DNA of 64,000 bases from positions 1-64,000 of the forward strand of contig JAUCBJ010000933.1 in the NCBI GenBank assembly GCA_032718475.1, in the 5' to 3' direction. This DNA comes from Nemertoderma westbladi (taxonomy: Eukaryota; Xenacoelomorpha; Nemertodermatida; Nemertodermatidae). The notes below the pieces were generated by a model. That model did not search any database. It was given only the letters and a program-made list of their open reading frames with translations, and was not told the DNA's origin. This document shows positions 23,400-34,772 of this stretch, in pieces; position 1 is the stretch's first letter, and the number at the start of each line of letters is the position of its first letter. The translations under genes were made by a program, and so were the position numbers.

Positions 23400-25598
23400 A
23401 TGTCTGATACTAAGCAGAACCTGTCAGACAGTTTATTAGATGTAACTATCTGCGACTCAGACAGAGATGTAGAACTGTCTAGTCGTAAGTTCAGTTCACC
23501 TCCCACTGTGAGGAAAGTCATCCCTCCAGTAGTAATAAAAGAACCTAGGGTGGTTCAACATCGTAGGTCTATCATAGGCACTCGAGCTCAGGTCAAACGG
23601 GACCAAGAAGCAGCGGAACAGCAACAACCCGCGAGCCAAGAACTTACTTCTCAACGGCCCGATAGCTCCAGTAGTGAAGATACGGTAGAACTGACACCCG
23701 AACGCGGAGCAAGGATGACGGATGAGGTTTATTCGGATCCCCTTCTCATCCTTCCTGCAGCCGTACTCACTAGATTATTGATCGCTGTGGAAGAACACCA
23801 GATCGATTGGGCGAGAAGCCAGCGTTCCACTAGAGATAGTTATGCTGGATACACAAGGGAAGAACTGAAGTCCATGGTTGAGTCGCAATGGAACTTTCCC
23901 GGACCCGGACTCCCGTTTGATTTATCAGAAGCTGCCTGGGAAGACATACACCGGATGGGAGTAGCCAAGGAAACCATCGATCCAGCTGTGTGGAAGAGGT
24001 CCGCAGCCGGATACGCACAGGGATTCTTCAGCTCTATAGAGCGATTAAAAGAACAACTGTTTCATCAACCTCAAGGACCTCAAGAGCAGGGATTGCTGCT
24101 TTATCAAGTTAGAGAAAGAATTCTACGAATCAGGCTAATCTTATCAGCCTTTGAGGAGGCTTCTAAACAAAGACAAGACACGTCGTTGCAAGTCGCCGTA
24201 AAGACTTGGTTTCAAAGGGTGAATCTCCAGGTTCAAGGAACAGCTCAGTTGAAAGCTCAGCTAGAGGAGCGATCAACCCATGGAGAATCAACAGACGCTA
24301 CTTTTTCCCAAGTGGAAAGTGAAGCGACGGCAGAGAAACCGCATAAGAGGGATGCCATTGACATCTATCTGTCGGACTATCAACGTTTTTTAGGTAATGA
24401 CGAGTTGAGGAGAAGGTTAGAGGGACTTAGCCCTAATAGTGAAGGAACCAAGCTTGTGTTGGATGCCATCGATGTGGAAATGAGAGCTGCGAATCAGGCT
24501 AAATTCGATGAACAACTCCGCATCGCTAGAGACCAAGAGGAAAGGGTTAAGAAAAAACGTATAGAAGACAGAAAGGCAGCGGCAGTAGCAGCAGCAGTGG
24601 CATCGGCAGAAGCGGAAAGAAAGGCGGCAGTGGCAGAGGCAGAAGCGGGAAGAAAGGCGGCAGCGGCAGAAGCCGAAGCGGAAAGAAAGGCGGCAGCGGC
24701 AGAGGCCGAAGCGGAAAGAAAGGCGACAGCGGCAGAGGCCGAAGTGGAAAGAAAAGTGGCAGAGGCAGTAGCAGAAGCAGAACGGAGAGCGACTGAAGAA
24801 ATCACCCAGTTAGAATTGGAAAACATTCAGGAGAATCAAGACTGCATAAATAAACAGTTAACAGCTAGCAATATGCAGATGATGAATCGATCTACTCCCA
24901 AACGACAGGGATATACATCATCTGAGGAAGGTGATACCACCGATACTGAAGGCAAAGGAAATAGATCTCGTTTAAGCAGACGTAAAAGAACATTCCACCG
25001 TCAGAAATTGCCTGATTTGCCTCCAGCTGTTAGAAGGCAACTAAATAACACCAACTTAGGTAGTACAGAGCCCACAGACCAAATAATTAAAATAGAAAGA
25101 CTCCCTACTATAGTAGATGAGCCTGAAATAATTAGGCCTGTTCTTGAAATCACCCCTTTGGTGATAGACATACCTGTGCTCCCTGAGACTACCTCTAAAT
25201 TCCCTTTGCATAGCACTAAGCTACCTGTGCCCCGTAGAACTGCCCCGGATACAGTTCAGGTCCTGGACCCCGAGCGAATTATTCATAATTTGTCGCCCGT
25301 TGTCCCTCGTCCGCCCGCTACAACGTTGGCGACTCCCGCTTCGGCGGTCGAATGGGTGGACGAGAGACGGCGGGGGATGGATATCCTGCTCGGGCAGATG
25401 CAGGAGACTGTCCAGCAATTCAAGGGCACAGTAAGGGAAAGTAGGCTAGAGTTGCAAGAAGTGCAGCAAAGTATCGCGCTCGAACGCGATACCCAAAGAG
25501 GTGAGGTCTCTATAGGGGTGTCGCGAACAGGCGGCGGCGGGCTCGTGAGGGTCTGGGGGCACGTTAAATATTCGAGTATAGTGCAAGGGAGTTACTGA
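23400..25598 (+). CDS. Extra ORF1 of the BEL/Pao element, unknown function
   Basis: A 732-codon frame starting at a good ATG, in the same strand and frame as the gag-pol frame downstream. I do not recognise it. It is hydrophilic and polar. Residues about 100-370 look globular and mostly helical (for example WARSQRSTRDSYAGYTREEL and DIYLSDYQRFLGNDELRRRL). Residues about 380-477 form a highly charged alanine-rich coiled coil of repeated AEAEAERKAAA units, coded by a near-tandem DNA repeat. The C-terminal part is proline-rich and then helical again (MDILLGQMQETVQQF). It has no zinc knuckle, protease or membrane segment. BEL/Pao elements normally carry gag at the start of a single gag-pol frame, which this element also has, so this is additional content: perhaps a second structural protein. 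Alternatively it was captured from a host gene. Function is unknown. Confidence 0.75.
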   Translation: MSDTKQNLSDSLLDVTICDSDRDVELSSRKFSSPPTVRKVIPPVVIKEPRVVQHRRSIIGTRAQVKRDQEAAEQQQPASQELTSQRPDSSSSEDTVELTPERGARMTDEVYSDPLLILPAAVLTRLLIAVEEHQIDWARSQRSTRDSYAGYTREELKSMVESQWNFPGPGLPFDLSEAAWEDIHRMGVAKETIDPAVWKRSAAGYAQGFFSSIERLKEQLFHQPQGPQEQGLLLYQVRERILRIRLILSAFEEASKQRQDTSLQVAVKTWFQRVNLQVQGTAQLKAQLEERSTHGESTDATFSQVESEATAEKPHKRDAIDIYLSDYQRFLGNDELRRRLEGLSPNSEGTKLVLDAIDVEMRAANQAKFDEQLRIARDQEERVKKKRIEDRKAAAVAAAVASAEAERKAAVAEAEAGRKAAAAEAEAERKAAAAEAEAERKATAAEAEVERKVAEAVAEAERRATEEITQLELENIQENQDCINKQLTASNMQMMNRSTPKRQGYTSSEEGDTTDTEGKGNRSRLSRRKRTFHRQKLPDLPPAVRRQLNNTNLGSTEPTDQIIKIERLPTIVDEPEIIRPVLEITPLVIDIPVLPETTSKFPLHSTKLPVPRRTAPDTVQVLDPERIIHNLSPVVPRPPATTLATPASAVEWVDERRRGMDILLGQMQETVQQFKGTVRESRLELQEVQQSIALERDTQRGEVSIGVSRTGGGGLVRVWGHVKYSSIVQGSY

Positions 25599-26558
25599 AG
25601 GCCCTCGTGTCTTGCGAACCATGAATTGACATGGTGCCGTGGTACCGTCTAGTCGGCCTGTTGCCGTACTGCCAGTCCTGTACACAGCAGGGGTGGTGGC
25701 ATAGTGTGATCTGTGGTTTGTGTGTGTACGTAGTATACGTGAGTGTGTGTATGGCCACTGCGAGTGAGTGTGGGAAACCTTGCCGGTTGGTTCAGTCACC
25801 ACCGGTTATTAGTAGGACCATATCTTTACTGCGCCCCAGCATACTTTGTGCACACAAAGTTATTTTGCCCTGACGGCAAAATAAGATACTCTCGACTCTT
25901 TAACAGTCGATACAATTTTGTCCCCTCTGATTTTGTCCCCGATTTGGTCTATTCCCGATTATGTCTTCTGTGTGTGCATGGTATGTGTCCGATTTTGTGT
26001 CTACCGTAGTGTACTCGATTTCGTGAGCATCTATTGAGTACACGTGTACAGTGACTGGTAAGTGGTGACTTGTTCTTAGCTTAGCTTTTAAGCTAGTCAG
26101 TATTGTTGGTGGAACCGACTTCCCCTCAATACTGCCGGCGAGGCGGGTGAAAACGGTCAATATTCCATGCTGGGTAGCGCAAGCCCACATGGGACAAGAC
26201 CGTCGGTTTGGCTCAAGGGCGACCTTGATGCTCGATCGCTATCGACTGGTCCACCCGCCGGTTGACTCTCTGAGTTGGCTCAATGTACAGTCAGGCCACA
26301 GTAAGTTGACAGTAGGCGAACTTTGAGTCGCCGTTCGGCTACACACGACGAGCTGTGCCGGTGTGATCGGGGGATTGAAAATTGAACCCGGGAAGCATCG
26401 GGCTACCCTCCGGCCCGGTCTGATAAAAACGGAGTCGGACTGGCCCCAAGGGTAGTGGGACAGCGTCCGCCTCATGGGTGCGCCTCGGGGAGGAGCCCAG
26501 AAGGACGCAAGCGAAATTAGTAAACACACAAAGGGGTATACCACCACCCTCAGTAACA
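25599..26558 (+). other. Spacer between ORF1 and gag-pol
   Basis: About 960 bases, more GC-rich than the leader, without a long frame. Several ATGs precede the gag-pol start, so simple scanning from the 5' end would not reach it; splicing or internal initiation is likely. A donor-like ctggtaagtgg is near 26,055. Confidence 0.5.
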
Positions 26559-29500
26559 ATGTGTCAACCTGTTAGGTCTGAAGTATCTCATGCGCAAGGT
26601 GTGGAGCCTACACGCATATATACTGCTAGCGAAGTCGAAACTCCTATAGTGAACCCTATTAAGGGTAATTATATGCCTGTTGATAATGACATTCCCTATA
26701 GAGTTGATCATAATCCGAGAAATTTATATACCGATAACTCGATATTAAATAACACGATGGCCCAAGAAAGTTTTACGCGTCAAATGGCTAGAACCGAAGC
26801 CCGGCAAGCGGTGAAGGTGGGAGAGATAGTCAAATTCAATGGAGATGAGATGAAATGGTTACCTTTTAATGAATATTACAAAGATAACATACAGAACTCT
26901 GTACTATCTAATGGAGAAAAACTTAGATACCTCATCGAGTGCTTGGAAGGATCTCCCAAGTTAATGGCGTTAAAGTTTATTGGACATCCAGATGGATTAA
27001 GACAAGTTTGGGACACACTAAACATCAGGTATGGTAATAGGAATAATATCGCTAAGTATTTATATGCAAAATTAGTAGCGCCCAGAAAGTTCATCAGCAG
27101 TGGGATAATAGAGTTTTCCGATGAGATTCAAGAGATCTGTAGACAATTAGATTGGTTAGGTAAGTCTCATGAATACCAAAGTTCTATGGTCATTGGAGCT
27201 GTGGCTTCTACTTTACCGAAAGGTGGGGTAGGCACACGCTGGGATAAGAAAGTACTATATATGATGGAACAACAACGACGAGACCCTACCATGGCTGATC
27301 TCATGTCATTCTTGGATGGAGAAGTGAAATTGCAACTCCTCAAGCAGTCCCGAGAGAAGACACCGGAAAACAAGGTAAGTGAAAAACCCGTCTCTAGGAG
27401 AAAGGTAACACCAGTGTGTTATACAGACGACGGCGAAAGCCAGACTTCTCAAGGAGAAGATAGCGGGAAAGACACTGATAGATCTTATTATGTCAATAAA
27501 ATGCCTAAAGATCAGGTAAGTAAATTCAAGTCTCGAGCAAATGACAGGAGAGAACCGATAAGAAAAACTCCTCCCACGTCTCCCAAGAGAATTCAGGTGA
27601 GAAAGCCCGAAGAAAAGGCAAGTGTACACAATGTGACTCAGAATAAGGTAAGTAACATCAAACCGAAATGTGCGCTGTGTGACGGGACCCACCATTTGAA
27701 TAGGTGTGATGAATTTCTAAAGAAATCATTAACGGAGAGACGCGAAGTCATGTGGGATAAGCGGTTATGTTATAATTGCCTCAGACAAGGACACCAACGG
27801 CGAACCTGTTTCTCTGACATAAGGTGTGCAAAGTGTGGTTCGAAACATCATATCTTGTTGCACGCTGAATTCGATCGAAATAGTCCGAATCAGGTAAGTG
27901 ATTCCGAGCTACATGTTCAATTCAGTGATGTGAACGACACTGATCAATCTGAGATGGAAGGATTCTATACAGACGAGTTCTCCGACGAAAACGAATCCTG
28001 TTACATGATAAATACCGCAGTGTATCGAGCACTCACATATGAAAAAGATACAGACAACGACTTTACTCTAACTACTTCTGAGCGACAACCATCTTGGAAA
28101 GAGCCATCTTCCAATGTAGGGATCCGAGAGTTTCCTGTGGTGCAGGTAAGGGTTCACGGACCTAAACGGAGTTATGTAGTGAACGCCCTCCTGGACTCCG
28201 GCAGCACAGGAACATTCATCGACAAAGAGCTAGCCGAAGATATATTTGCTGGACAACCCAAGTTCCAAACTAAGCTCAACATGTCCGGCATTATGCAAGT
28301 TTGGAAATCTACAATCACAGCGGATTATTATGTAGGAGCGTTGTCCACCCCCCAGGACGAACTAGGAGAACATAGCATAAGGTCAGTGAAAATGGTGGCT
28401 ATAAAGAACTTCGCTACTACTCAAGCAGACCTTTATAATTGGGACGAGGATGAGAGCATCCAACATCTTAACATACCTCGATTCCAGACTGATTATCCTG
28501 GAGTACAAATACTCATCGGCCAAAACGCGCATGAGGCGCTGGAGACATTGGAGAAACGGCCTGCTCAACCACAGCCACTACAGACCTATGCGGTAAGAAC
28601 TAGAGTAGGTTGGTACTTTACTGGCCCTTCCCGTAGAACACTCAAAGAAAGACTACCGCAAGAGCGCGTCTGCCAGGTGAGTGAATGGGAAGATGATACT
28701 AGTGAAGGAGACGATTCACCTGAGGGAATTCCATACTCCTCAGATAACGACGATGTTCACCAGCTTTTTGATGAGGAGAATACCATCGATCTTCTTAAGG
28801 AAAACGAGGCTTGGCAAAACCAAGTTAACTTATGTCAACTTCTCTATCCATCTGAACGAGAAGCTTATAACGACGAATTAAATGACGTCATTGAGCGTTG
28901 CAATGCCAAGACTCGAGATGAACATGCCGTAAGATTCTTTACGCAAGAGGCGGTAGAGCCCAATTCCTACGATAAAGCCTTGTCGGTGGAAGAGGAAAGG
29001 GCCAAGCAGATCCAAGAGACAACCACACGTTTCCTCAAAGATCAAGGTAGGTATGAAGTCGGTCTACCTTTCCGCAAGAAAGAACCGAAGTTCATCAATA
29101 ATAGACCCTTAGCGGAAAAAAGAATCGCGCAACTCCATCGACGCCTTACGGCTAATTCTTCAGCTAAAGCAATGTATCAAACACAGCTGGAGAAATTTAT
29201 TAGTAAGGGATACGCGGAGAGAGTACCGGAAGAAACATCTGTGACTGAAAGAACGTATTACTTAACTCACCATTACGTTCCTAAACCCGGTAAGCCACAC
29301 GAAGTGAGAGTAGTGTTTGATGGCTCCGCTCTTTACATGGGTCAATCCCTTAACTCTGAATTGTTACCCGGACCCAACTTGCTTCAATCTTTGTTGGGAA
29401 TTCTTTTAAGATTGAGACAATATTCGATTGCTTTCGCCTCCGATATAGAAGGCATGTTCTTACAAGTCAAGGTGTTAGATAGAGATCGAGATAGTCTACG

Positions 29501-32500
29501 ATTTCTGTGGTGGCCCGAAGGAGACCTCAACCAGAAACCGGTGGAGTACTGGATGACCATCCAGGCCTTTGGGATAATCTCAAGCCCTTCCAACGCCTGT
29601 TCGGTAGTGCGTACTACTGCAGAGGACAACCGAGAGGCATTCTCTAAGGAAGTGATCGACAACATCAAGAGAGACATATACATGGACGACAATCTGAAGT
29701 CCCTCCCATCAGTTGAGGAAGCCATTGATGTCGCTAAGGGAACGGTAGAGTGCTTAAAAAGAGGTGGATTTCGATTAACCAAATTCACCAGCAACTCCCG
29801 TGAGTTTCTGGAGTCGATCCCTGCGGAAGATCGAGGAGCGAAAGATCTCGATTTGATCAAAGATGATCTGCCAGAGACCAAGACACTCGGCTTGAAATGG
29901 GACACAGAGCGAGATATCCTGTTTTTCCAGCTAAAACAGCGAGATAATCCAGTTCGAACCAAACGGATTTGCTTAAGTATACTGAGCACTTATTTCGATC
30001 CATTGGGATTTATTAGCCCAGTTATATTGATTGCTCGAAGTTTGGTACAACAAATGTGGCTTGAAAACCACTCATGGGACGATCCACTTAAGGGAGAATT
30101 ATTGAAGAAGTGGATGGAATGGGAAGATTCTCTGCCGGCTATCGAAGATTTTATAATTTCCCGTTCATATTTTGGTCATGTTCTCCCTACGTATTCCTAT
30201 CAACTCCATGTGTTTGGAGACGCCAGCGATATGGGAATAGGTATAGTAGCCTATCTAAGAGTGGAAACTCCGGAGGGAATCAAAGTCGCCCTGGTTACTT
30301 CTAAGGCATTAATCAACAACAAGTTGAAAGTTCCTCGAGCGGAGTTAAAAGCGGCTCTATACGCTACAGCCATCGGCCGGAATGTAACCGAACAGATTGA
30401 CTATCCATTAGAGAAGACTGTCTATTGGACCGACGCTTTACTCGTGTTAGAGTATATAACCAATGAAGTCTGTCAGTTCAGCGTCTTCGTTACCAACAGG
30501 GTAGCCATCATACTTAGTCGCACGACGATGGACCAATGGAGACATTGCCCCGGAACGATTAATCCAGCAGACATCGCGTCCCGAGGAGCGACTCCAAAGG
30601 AATTGGTAAATACTCCCGAATGGTTAGGAGGACCCGACTTTCTCTACAGAGAAGAAGAAGAATGGCCTCCCCATCTCACAACAGCAGAGATCAGACAGGC
30701 CAAGGGAGCGGATAAAGTTAAACCCAAAACTCGAGCGAGTAAATCGAAGTTGTTTAAACCTGCGGTTCATCTATCTGTATTATTTACTTCCGGAGAGGAT
30801 GCTTTGGATCAGAAACCCACCGCCACGGATAAAGAAGTCTTGGAAATCCGTGACAAGGATTGGAAATCTGGAATACCAGATATCGCACAAGGACTCTCAC
30901 CTCTCTTGCAGAGAGCGATACGTCACTACAGCTCCTGGAATCGGCTCTGTAAAGCCGTCACCTATTTAAAACGATGTTTTCATCATCGTTACTCCGGAAC
31001 AAAGACCAATAGTGATGATGCTCCATCAACATCTGCACGAGTCCATGTTGTTAAAGATCTTCCTAAATACAAGATATCCGACAGGTTTCTAAAGGAGAAG
31101 ATCAGTTACCAGGAGCATGATGAAACCAACAAACAGATGCTGAGACTCCTACAATGCTATGAGGATTCCGATAAGTATTTCCTGTTGTTAAGAAATCCAC
31201 AGATGCGCTTAAGGGATCGCTTCTCTAGTACCATGATAGATGGGTTAATACGTGTTGGAGGCCGGCTCACCAACGCCCCATTATCCTTTGACACTAAGTT
31301 TCCCATACTCATTAGAAATCTTGACATACAAATCAAGATGATTGTAGATGTTCATAGCAAACTGTACCATGCTGGTAGAGAACGAGTTCTGAGCGAAATC
31401 CGAACTCGCTACTATTTTTATAAACCCCATAGGGCTCTGAACCAAGTTCTTAGGAACTGCATACCCTGTAGGAAAGCATTCAGTTTTCCTTTAACACAGC
31501 GAGAGGCAGAATTACCTAGGGAAAGAGTAAGCTTCTATGAACCACCCTTTACTAATACCGGTGTGGATTTATTTGGCCCTATTGAAGTATATCGTGCCCG
31601 GACTATAGTCAAGAGATGGTGTGTCATCTTCGTTTGTATGACTTGTAGAGCTATCCATCTCGATATGGTAAACGATCTATCCACCAACAGCTTCGTGTTG
31701 AGTTTACGACCACAGATCGCTCGCTTCGGAACCAGTAACACGATGAGATCGGATAAGGGAACGAACTTCATTGGCGCCAACAACGAAATTCAAGCTTACG
31801 TAAAGGACTGGAACAAAAGACAGGTGGACGATCAGCTAAGGATAACAGCGTCTAGCTGGACCTTCAACGCCGCCGACGCCCCTTGGTGGGGAGGAAGTTG
31901 GGAGAGATTGATTAGGAGCGTGAAGACTGCGTTCCACTTTATTGTACCTTGTCGCGCTTATCTCACCGACGAACTATTGCGGACGTTACTGGAGGAAATC
32001 GCCGCCTATCTCAACGAAAGACCGCTTATGCCAGTCTCTTCAAATCCTGATTCCCTGGAAGCGCTAACACCCGCGCACTTTCTACTGAAGAAACCCGTAG
32101 CCATGCTCCCACGATCGGAGATCACAGATGGAGACGAGTACTGCCGTCGAACCTGGCAACTTATGCAGTTGCTATCCCGTCGTTTCGCTGACCATTTCGA
32201 GAAACATTACCTGCCCACTCTACAACTTCGAACTAAGTGGTTTGCGCAGCAAGAAAACGTCAGCGCTGGAGACATGGTGCTTATTGTGGACCCCGATCTC
32301 CCACGTAAGCGATGGCAAACAGGACGTATCATCGAGACTTATATCTCGAGCGATGGTTTGGTGCGATCAGTAGAACTCGTCGTCATGCGGCGGAACTTTA
32401 AGAAACCAGGGATAGTCTTTGAGACTCAACAGCTCAATCGCCCAGTGGGTCGTTTATGTTTACTGGAAAGAGACAGAGAGCTCTCCGGAAACTATGGAAG

Positions 32501-32564
32501 GCAAGAAACTCTTCCCACGACCACTTCCCTAATCCAACCGACATCTAGGGACTCCCCAACTTAA
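26559..32564 (+). CDS. BEL/Pao gag-protease-RT-RNase H-integrase polyprotein
   Basis: An intact frame of about 2,001 codons from the first good ATG (acaATG); the frame itself is open from 26,478. In order it encodes: a gag-like DUF1759 domain (from about 26,820); zinc knuckles near 27,669-27,860 (CYNCLRQGHQRRTC is C-x2-C-x4-H-x4-C); an aspartic protease (LLDSGSTGTFID near 28,190); reverse transcriptase (VRVVFDGSA near 29,305, YMDD near 29,676); RNase H of the Peptidase A17-associated type (VFGDASDMGIG near 30,210, NPADIASRG near 30,560); an integrase zinc finger with H-H-C-C residues (31,345-31,475); an integrase core with D at about 31,564 (GVDLFGP), D at about 31,749 (SDKGTNF) and E at about 31,900 (GGSWERLI); and a DUF5641 end (32,140-32,390). 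All catalytic residues are present. The gag-protease part holds a cluster of consensus 5' splice sites in phase 0. Confidence 0.97.
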   Translation: MCQPVRSEVSHAQGVEPTRIYTASEVETPIVNPIKGNYMPVDNDIPYRVDHNPRNLYTDNSILNNTMAQESFTRQMARTEARQAVKVGEIVKFNGDEMKWLPFNEYYKDNIQNSVLSNGEKLRYLIECLEGSPKLMALKFIGHPDGLRQVWDTLNIRYGNRNNIAKYLYAKLVAPRKFISSGIIEFSDEIQEICRQLDWLGKSHEYQSSMVIGAVASTLPKGGVGTRWDKKVLYMMEQQRRDPTMADLMSFLDGEVKLQLLKQSREKTPENKVSEKPVSRRKVTPVCYTDDGESQTSQGEDSGKDTDRSYYVNKMPKDQVSKFKSRANDRREPIRKTPPTSPKRIQVRKPEEKASVHNVTQNKVSNIKPKCALCDGTHHLNRCDEFLKKSLTERREVMWDKRLCYNCLRQGHQRRTCFSDIRCAKCGSKHHILLHAEFDRNSPNQVSDSELHVQFSDVNDTDQSEMEGFYTDEFSDENESCYMINTAVYRALTYEKDTDNDFTLTTSERQPSWKEPSSNVGIREFPVVQVRVHGPKRSYVVNALLDSGSTGTFIDKELAEDIFAGQPKFQTKLNMSGIMQVWKSTITADYYVGALSTPQDELGEHSIRSVKMVAIKNFATTQADLYNWDEDESIQHLNIPRFQTDYPGVQILIGQNAHEALETLEKRPAQPQPLQTYAVRTRVGWYFTGPSRRTLKERLPQERVCQVSEWEDDTSEGDDSPEGIPYSSDNDDVHQLFDEENTIDLLKENEAWQNQVNLCQLLYPSEREAYNDELNDVIERCNAKTRDEHAVRFFTQEAVEPNSYDKALSVEEERAKQIQETTTRFLKDQGRYEVGLPFRKKEPKFINNRPLAEKRIAQLHRRLTANSSAKAMYQTQLEKFISKGYAERVPEETSVTERTYYLTHHYVPKPGKPHEVRVVFDGSALYMGQSLNSELLPGPNLLQSLLGILLRLRQYSIAFASDIEGMFLQVKVLDRDRDSLRFLWWPEGDLNQKPVEYWMTIQAFGIISSPSNACSVVRTTAEDNREAFSKEVIDNIKRDIYMDDNLKSLPSVEEAIDVAKGTVECLKRGGFRLTKFTSNSREFLESIPAEDRGAKDLDLIKDDLPETKTLGLKWDTERDILFFQLKQRDNPVRTKRICLSILSTYFDPLGFISPVILIARSLVQQMWLENHSWDDPLKGELLKKWMEWEDSLPAIEDFIISRSYFGHVLPTYSYQLHVFGDASDMGIGIVAYLRVETPEGIKVALVTSKALINNKLKVPRAELKAALYATAIGRNVTEQIDYPLEKTVYWTDALLVLEYITNEVCQFSVFVTNRVAIILSRTTMDQWRHCPGTINPADIASRGATPKELVNTPEWLGGPDFLYREEEEWPPHLTTAEIRQAKGADKVKPKTRASKSKLFKPAVHLSVLFTSGEDALDQKPTATDKEVLEIRDKDWKSGIPDIAQGLSPLLQRAIRHYSSWNRLCKAVTYLKRCFHHRYSGTKTNSDDAPSTSARVHVVKDLPKYKISDRFLKEKISYQEHDETNKQMLRLLQCYEDSDKYFLLLRNPQMRLRDRFSSTMIDGLIRVGGRLTNAPLSFDTKFPILIRNLDIQIKMIVDVHSKLYHAGRERVLSEIRTRYYFYKPHRALNQVLRNCIPCRKAFSFPLTQREAELPRERVSFYEPPFTNTGVDLFGPIEVYRARTIVKRWCVIFVCMTCRAIHLDMVNDLSTNSFVLSLRPQIARFGTSNTMRSDKGTNFIGANNEIQAYVKDWNKRQVDDQLRITASSWTFNAADAPWWGGSWERLIRSVKTAFHFIVPCRAYLTDELLRTLLEEIAAYLNERPLMPVSSNPDSLEALTPAHFLLKKPVAMLPRSEITDGDEYCRRTWQLMQLLSRRFADHFEKHYLPTLQLRTKWFAQQENVSAGDMVLIVDPDLPRKRWQTGRIIETYISSDGLVRSVELVVMRRNFKKPGIVFETQQLNRPVGRLCLLERDRELSGNYGRQETLPTTTSLIQPTSRDSPT

Positions 32565-34212
32565 TATCGTTCGGAGTGGGCGTGTGACTCGATTATTTTA
32601 TATTATATTATTATTTTTATATTTATGTATGTATTACTATGTAATTTTATTTTAATCGTTTTATTTAATTTAGTAGAATATTATTTAGCGATTATTTTGT
32701 AGAATAGTGCAATATGTTCGTGTTTATTACGTACGTAATTACTTATATTATATTTAGTGAGACGGCGAAGAAATAATTATTTTTCTTTTTCCTTACTGCC
32801 CGTATTCTATTATAAATACGTAACTACAGTAAGATGAAATGTCCGTACTTATTAATGTACAATAAAGCCACTACTATATTTAAGTATTATTGGTAGGCAG
32901 AGTATTAGGAATGCAAAGTTCAGATCCTCGTGTCTCGGCTAAACCAAGCTCTGGGTAGACCTTGGAAACGACTTGCCTCTTCACACTGACATTGCTTCGT
33001 GCGATATTGCTCTCATACCGTATATTAAATAATACATATAGTAGCGTGATGTCCCTTTAACAGTAGCGTATAACGCAAAATAAATCTGTTAAACCCTTTG
33101 ACCATCTGTAATTCTAGTCGATTAAGATATCGCGGCACCCACCGATATACTTGAAAGACAAATTCTAGAATCAGTGGTTAACGTCCCCAGACAAGTTCTG
33201 GAATAAATCGGTGCCCATCTCAAATATTAATTATTTAATATTTACAAATCTAATAAATCAAAATCTGTAAAATTCAGATCCTTCAACAATTCTAGTCAAT
33301 TAAGATATCGTAGCATTTACCGATATTCTTAAAAAAGACAATTGTCATAGAATTAAGGATCTTGTGTCCCTAGACATGTTCTAGAATCAAAATATGTCCA
33401 TTTAATTATCAAATAATAAAATTTCAGGGAATAAATTTAAATTCATGCCTTTTAATGAATTTAATAAATTGCCATTTTTACGCAATTTATAAAGTTCCCA
33501 AAATTCCATTAATTAATAGATCAAGGGAGCGGAGATTTATCTTATCATGCGTATGAGTGTGTGAAAGTCTCCCAAACATAGTCAATAGCCGATAAAATTC
33601 ATAAAGTCATGTATAAAACAGAACATTGACTATTAAAGAATACTATTAAATAACATCCCAGATCTGTATGCATTGGAATTACCCTAATTCTACCGCTAGC
33701 TTTGCATAATGTCACCATAGCAACAACCACGCTAGAATTAGAATTGAGTTAAGAGAACAATAGAAAGCTTGTCCCATTGAATAGCATAAGGAATAAATAG
33801 TGCACTGATAGTATCCAAGGATACATAATAATACAGTGACATTCTGGAAGGCATTGACTAACGGACAAATGGCCCGAATGTGTGTAGTTGTGACCAGTTG
33901 TGTGGTATTTGTGAGTTTATAGGTGAATGTTACTGCTAAAGTGTGTTTACAGTAGCTAGTCACAATCGTGAAAGTAACCTAACTCTCCAAGGAAAACCTG
34001 AAGTACATCTAAGCCTTTGGGACGGACAGTTGAGTGACTTGTGCCGGTTGTCGTTGTCTTTGTACGGCTACGTCGTTGGCGAAAGTACAGCGGCGACAAC
34101 ACATCGGCGCTGAGGATCTCGCACTGTCCGGGGGTTGATTGGGGTAGGCAGCGACGTCCGCTCGCCTAAATATAAACTCCTTATAATATGGATAAACTCA
34201 TATATAGCAGAT
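32565..34212 (+). other. 3' non-coding region of the BEL/Pao element
   Basis: AT-rich with no long frame. A block of about 178 bp is present twice (about 33,085-33,262 and 33,263-33,440) with the shared phrase attctagtc.attaagatatcg. A terminator cannot be seen. Confidence 0.55.
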
Positions 34213-34518
34213 ATGACGGAGTTGATAGAAGATGGTCTTGGTATCAGGGAGCGATATACTCTACTTTTACAAGCGTTTGTTGATAGCTTAATACGCGGCG
34301 ACGTTAGTCCAACTGCTGCGGAGGACGATGGTCGTTATATCGAACCGACAATGTCCCAAGTGCAGCTCTCGCGTGAGTTGGACTATAGAAAATTCGCTGC
34401 TCGATATACGCAGCGTAATGGTACGTATACGGGCTTCTTAACTACTGGTCATCCTATCGATTTACACAATACAGACTATGTCGACTATATATCCTGCCCA
34501 GCGGAGTCGGAACCATAA
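34213..34518 (+). CDS. Small accessory frame A, 101 codons, unknown
   Basis: It lies between gag-pol and the 3' LTR, where retroviruses and some LTR elements place env or accessory genes. The product is acidic and soluble (MTELIEDGLGIRERY...), with no signal peptide or membrane segment, so it is not env. The frame is open upstream to 34,135 without an ATG, which would fit an exon. I do not recognise it. Confidence 0.4.
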   Translation: MTELIEDGLGIRERYTLLLQAFVDSLIRGDVSPTAAEDDGRYIEPTMSQVQLSRELDYRKFAARYTQRNGTYTGFLTTGHPIDLHNTDYVDYISCPAESEP

Positions 34519-34772
34519 ACTGAAATTCGAATGCGAAAATTCTATTCGAAATCGACTCGAAAGAAAAGACACTAAAGAAACAAATGGACGCGGTAACTCC
34601 AACGTATATTTGGAATTCTTGATAGAAGCATTGTAACAACAAATAAATATCACCCGCGTTTACCCTACCAGACGTGCGTCTTTGGTATTATTACGATAAA
34701 TGCCCTAGACCCAACTAATAAACGGAAAGACATAAACATCCACGTAAACCGAAACTTGTTGACGTATCACCT

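Noticed and set aside
24494-24826. 110-codon Ala/Ser-rich minus-strand frame
   Set aside because: It is the antisense shadow of the coiled-coil repeat in ORF1 of the BEL/Pao element.
34454-34653. Hydrophobic minus-strand frames near the 3' end of the BEL/Pao element as an env remnant
   Set aside because: They are antisense to the element and overlap each other in two frames; no signal peptide or fusion-type feature supports env.
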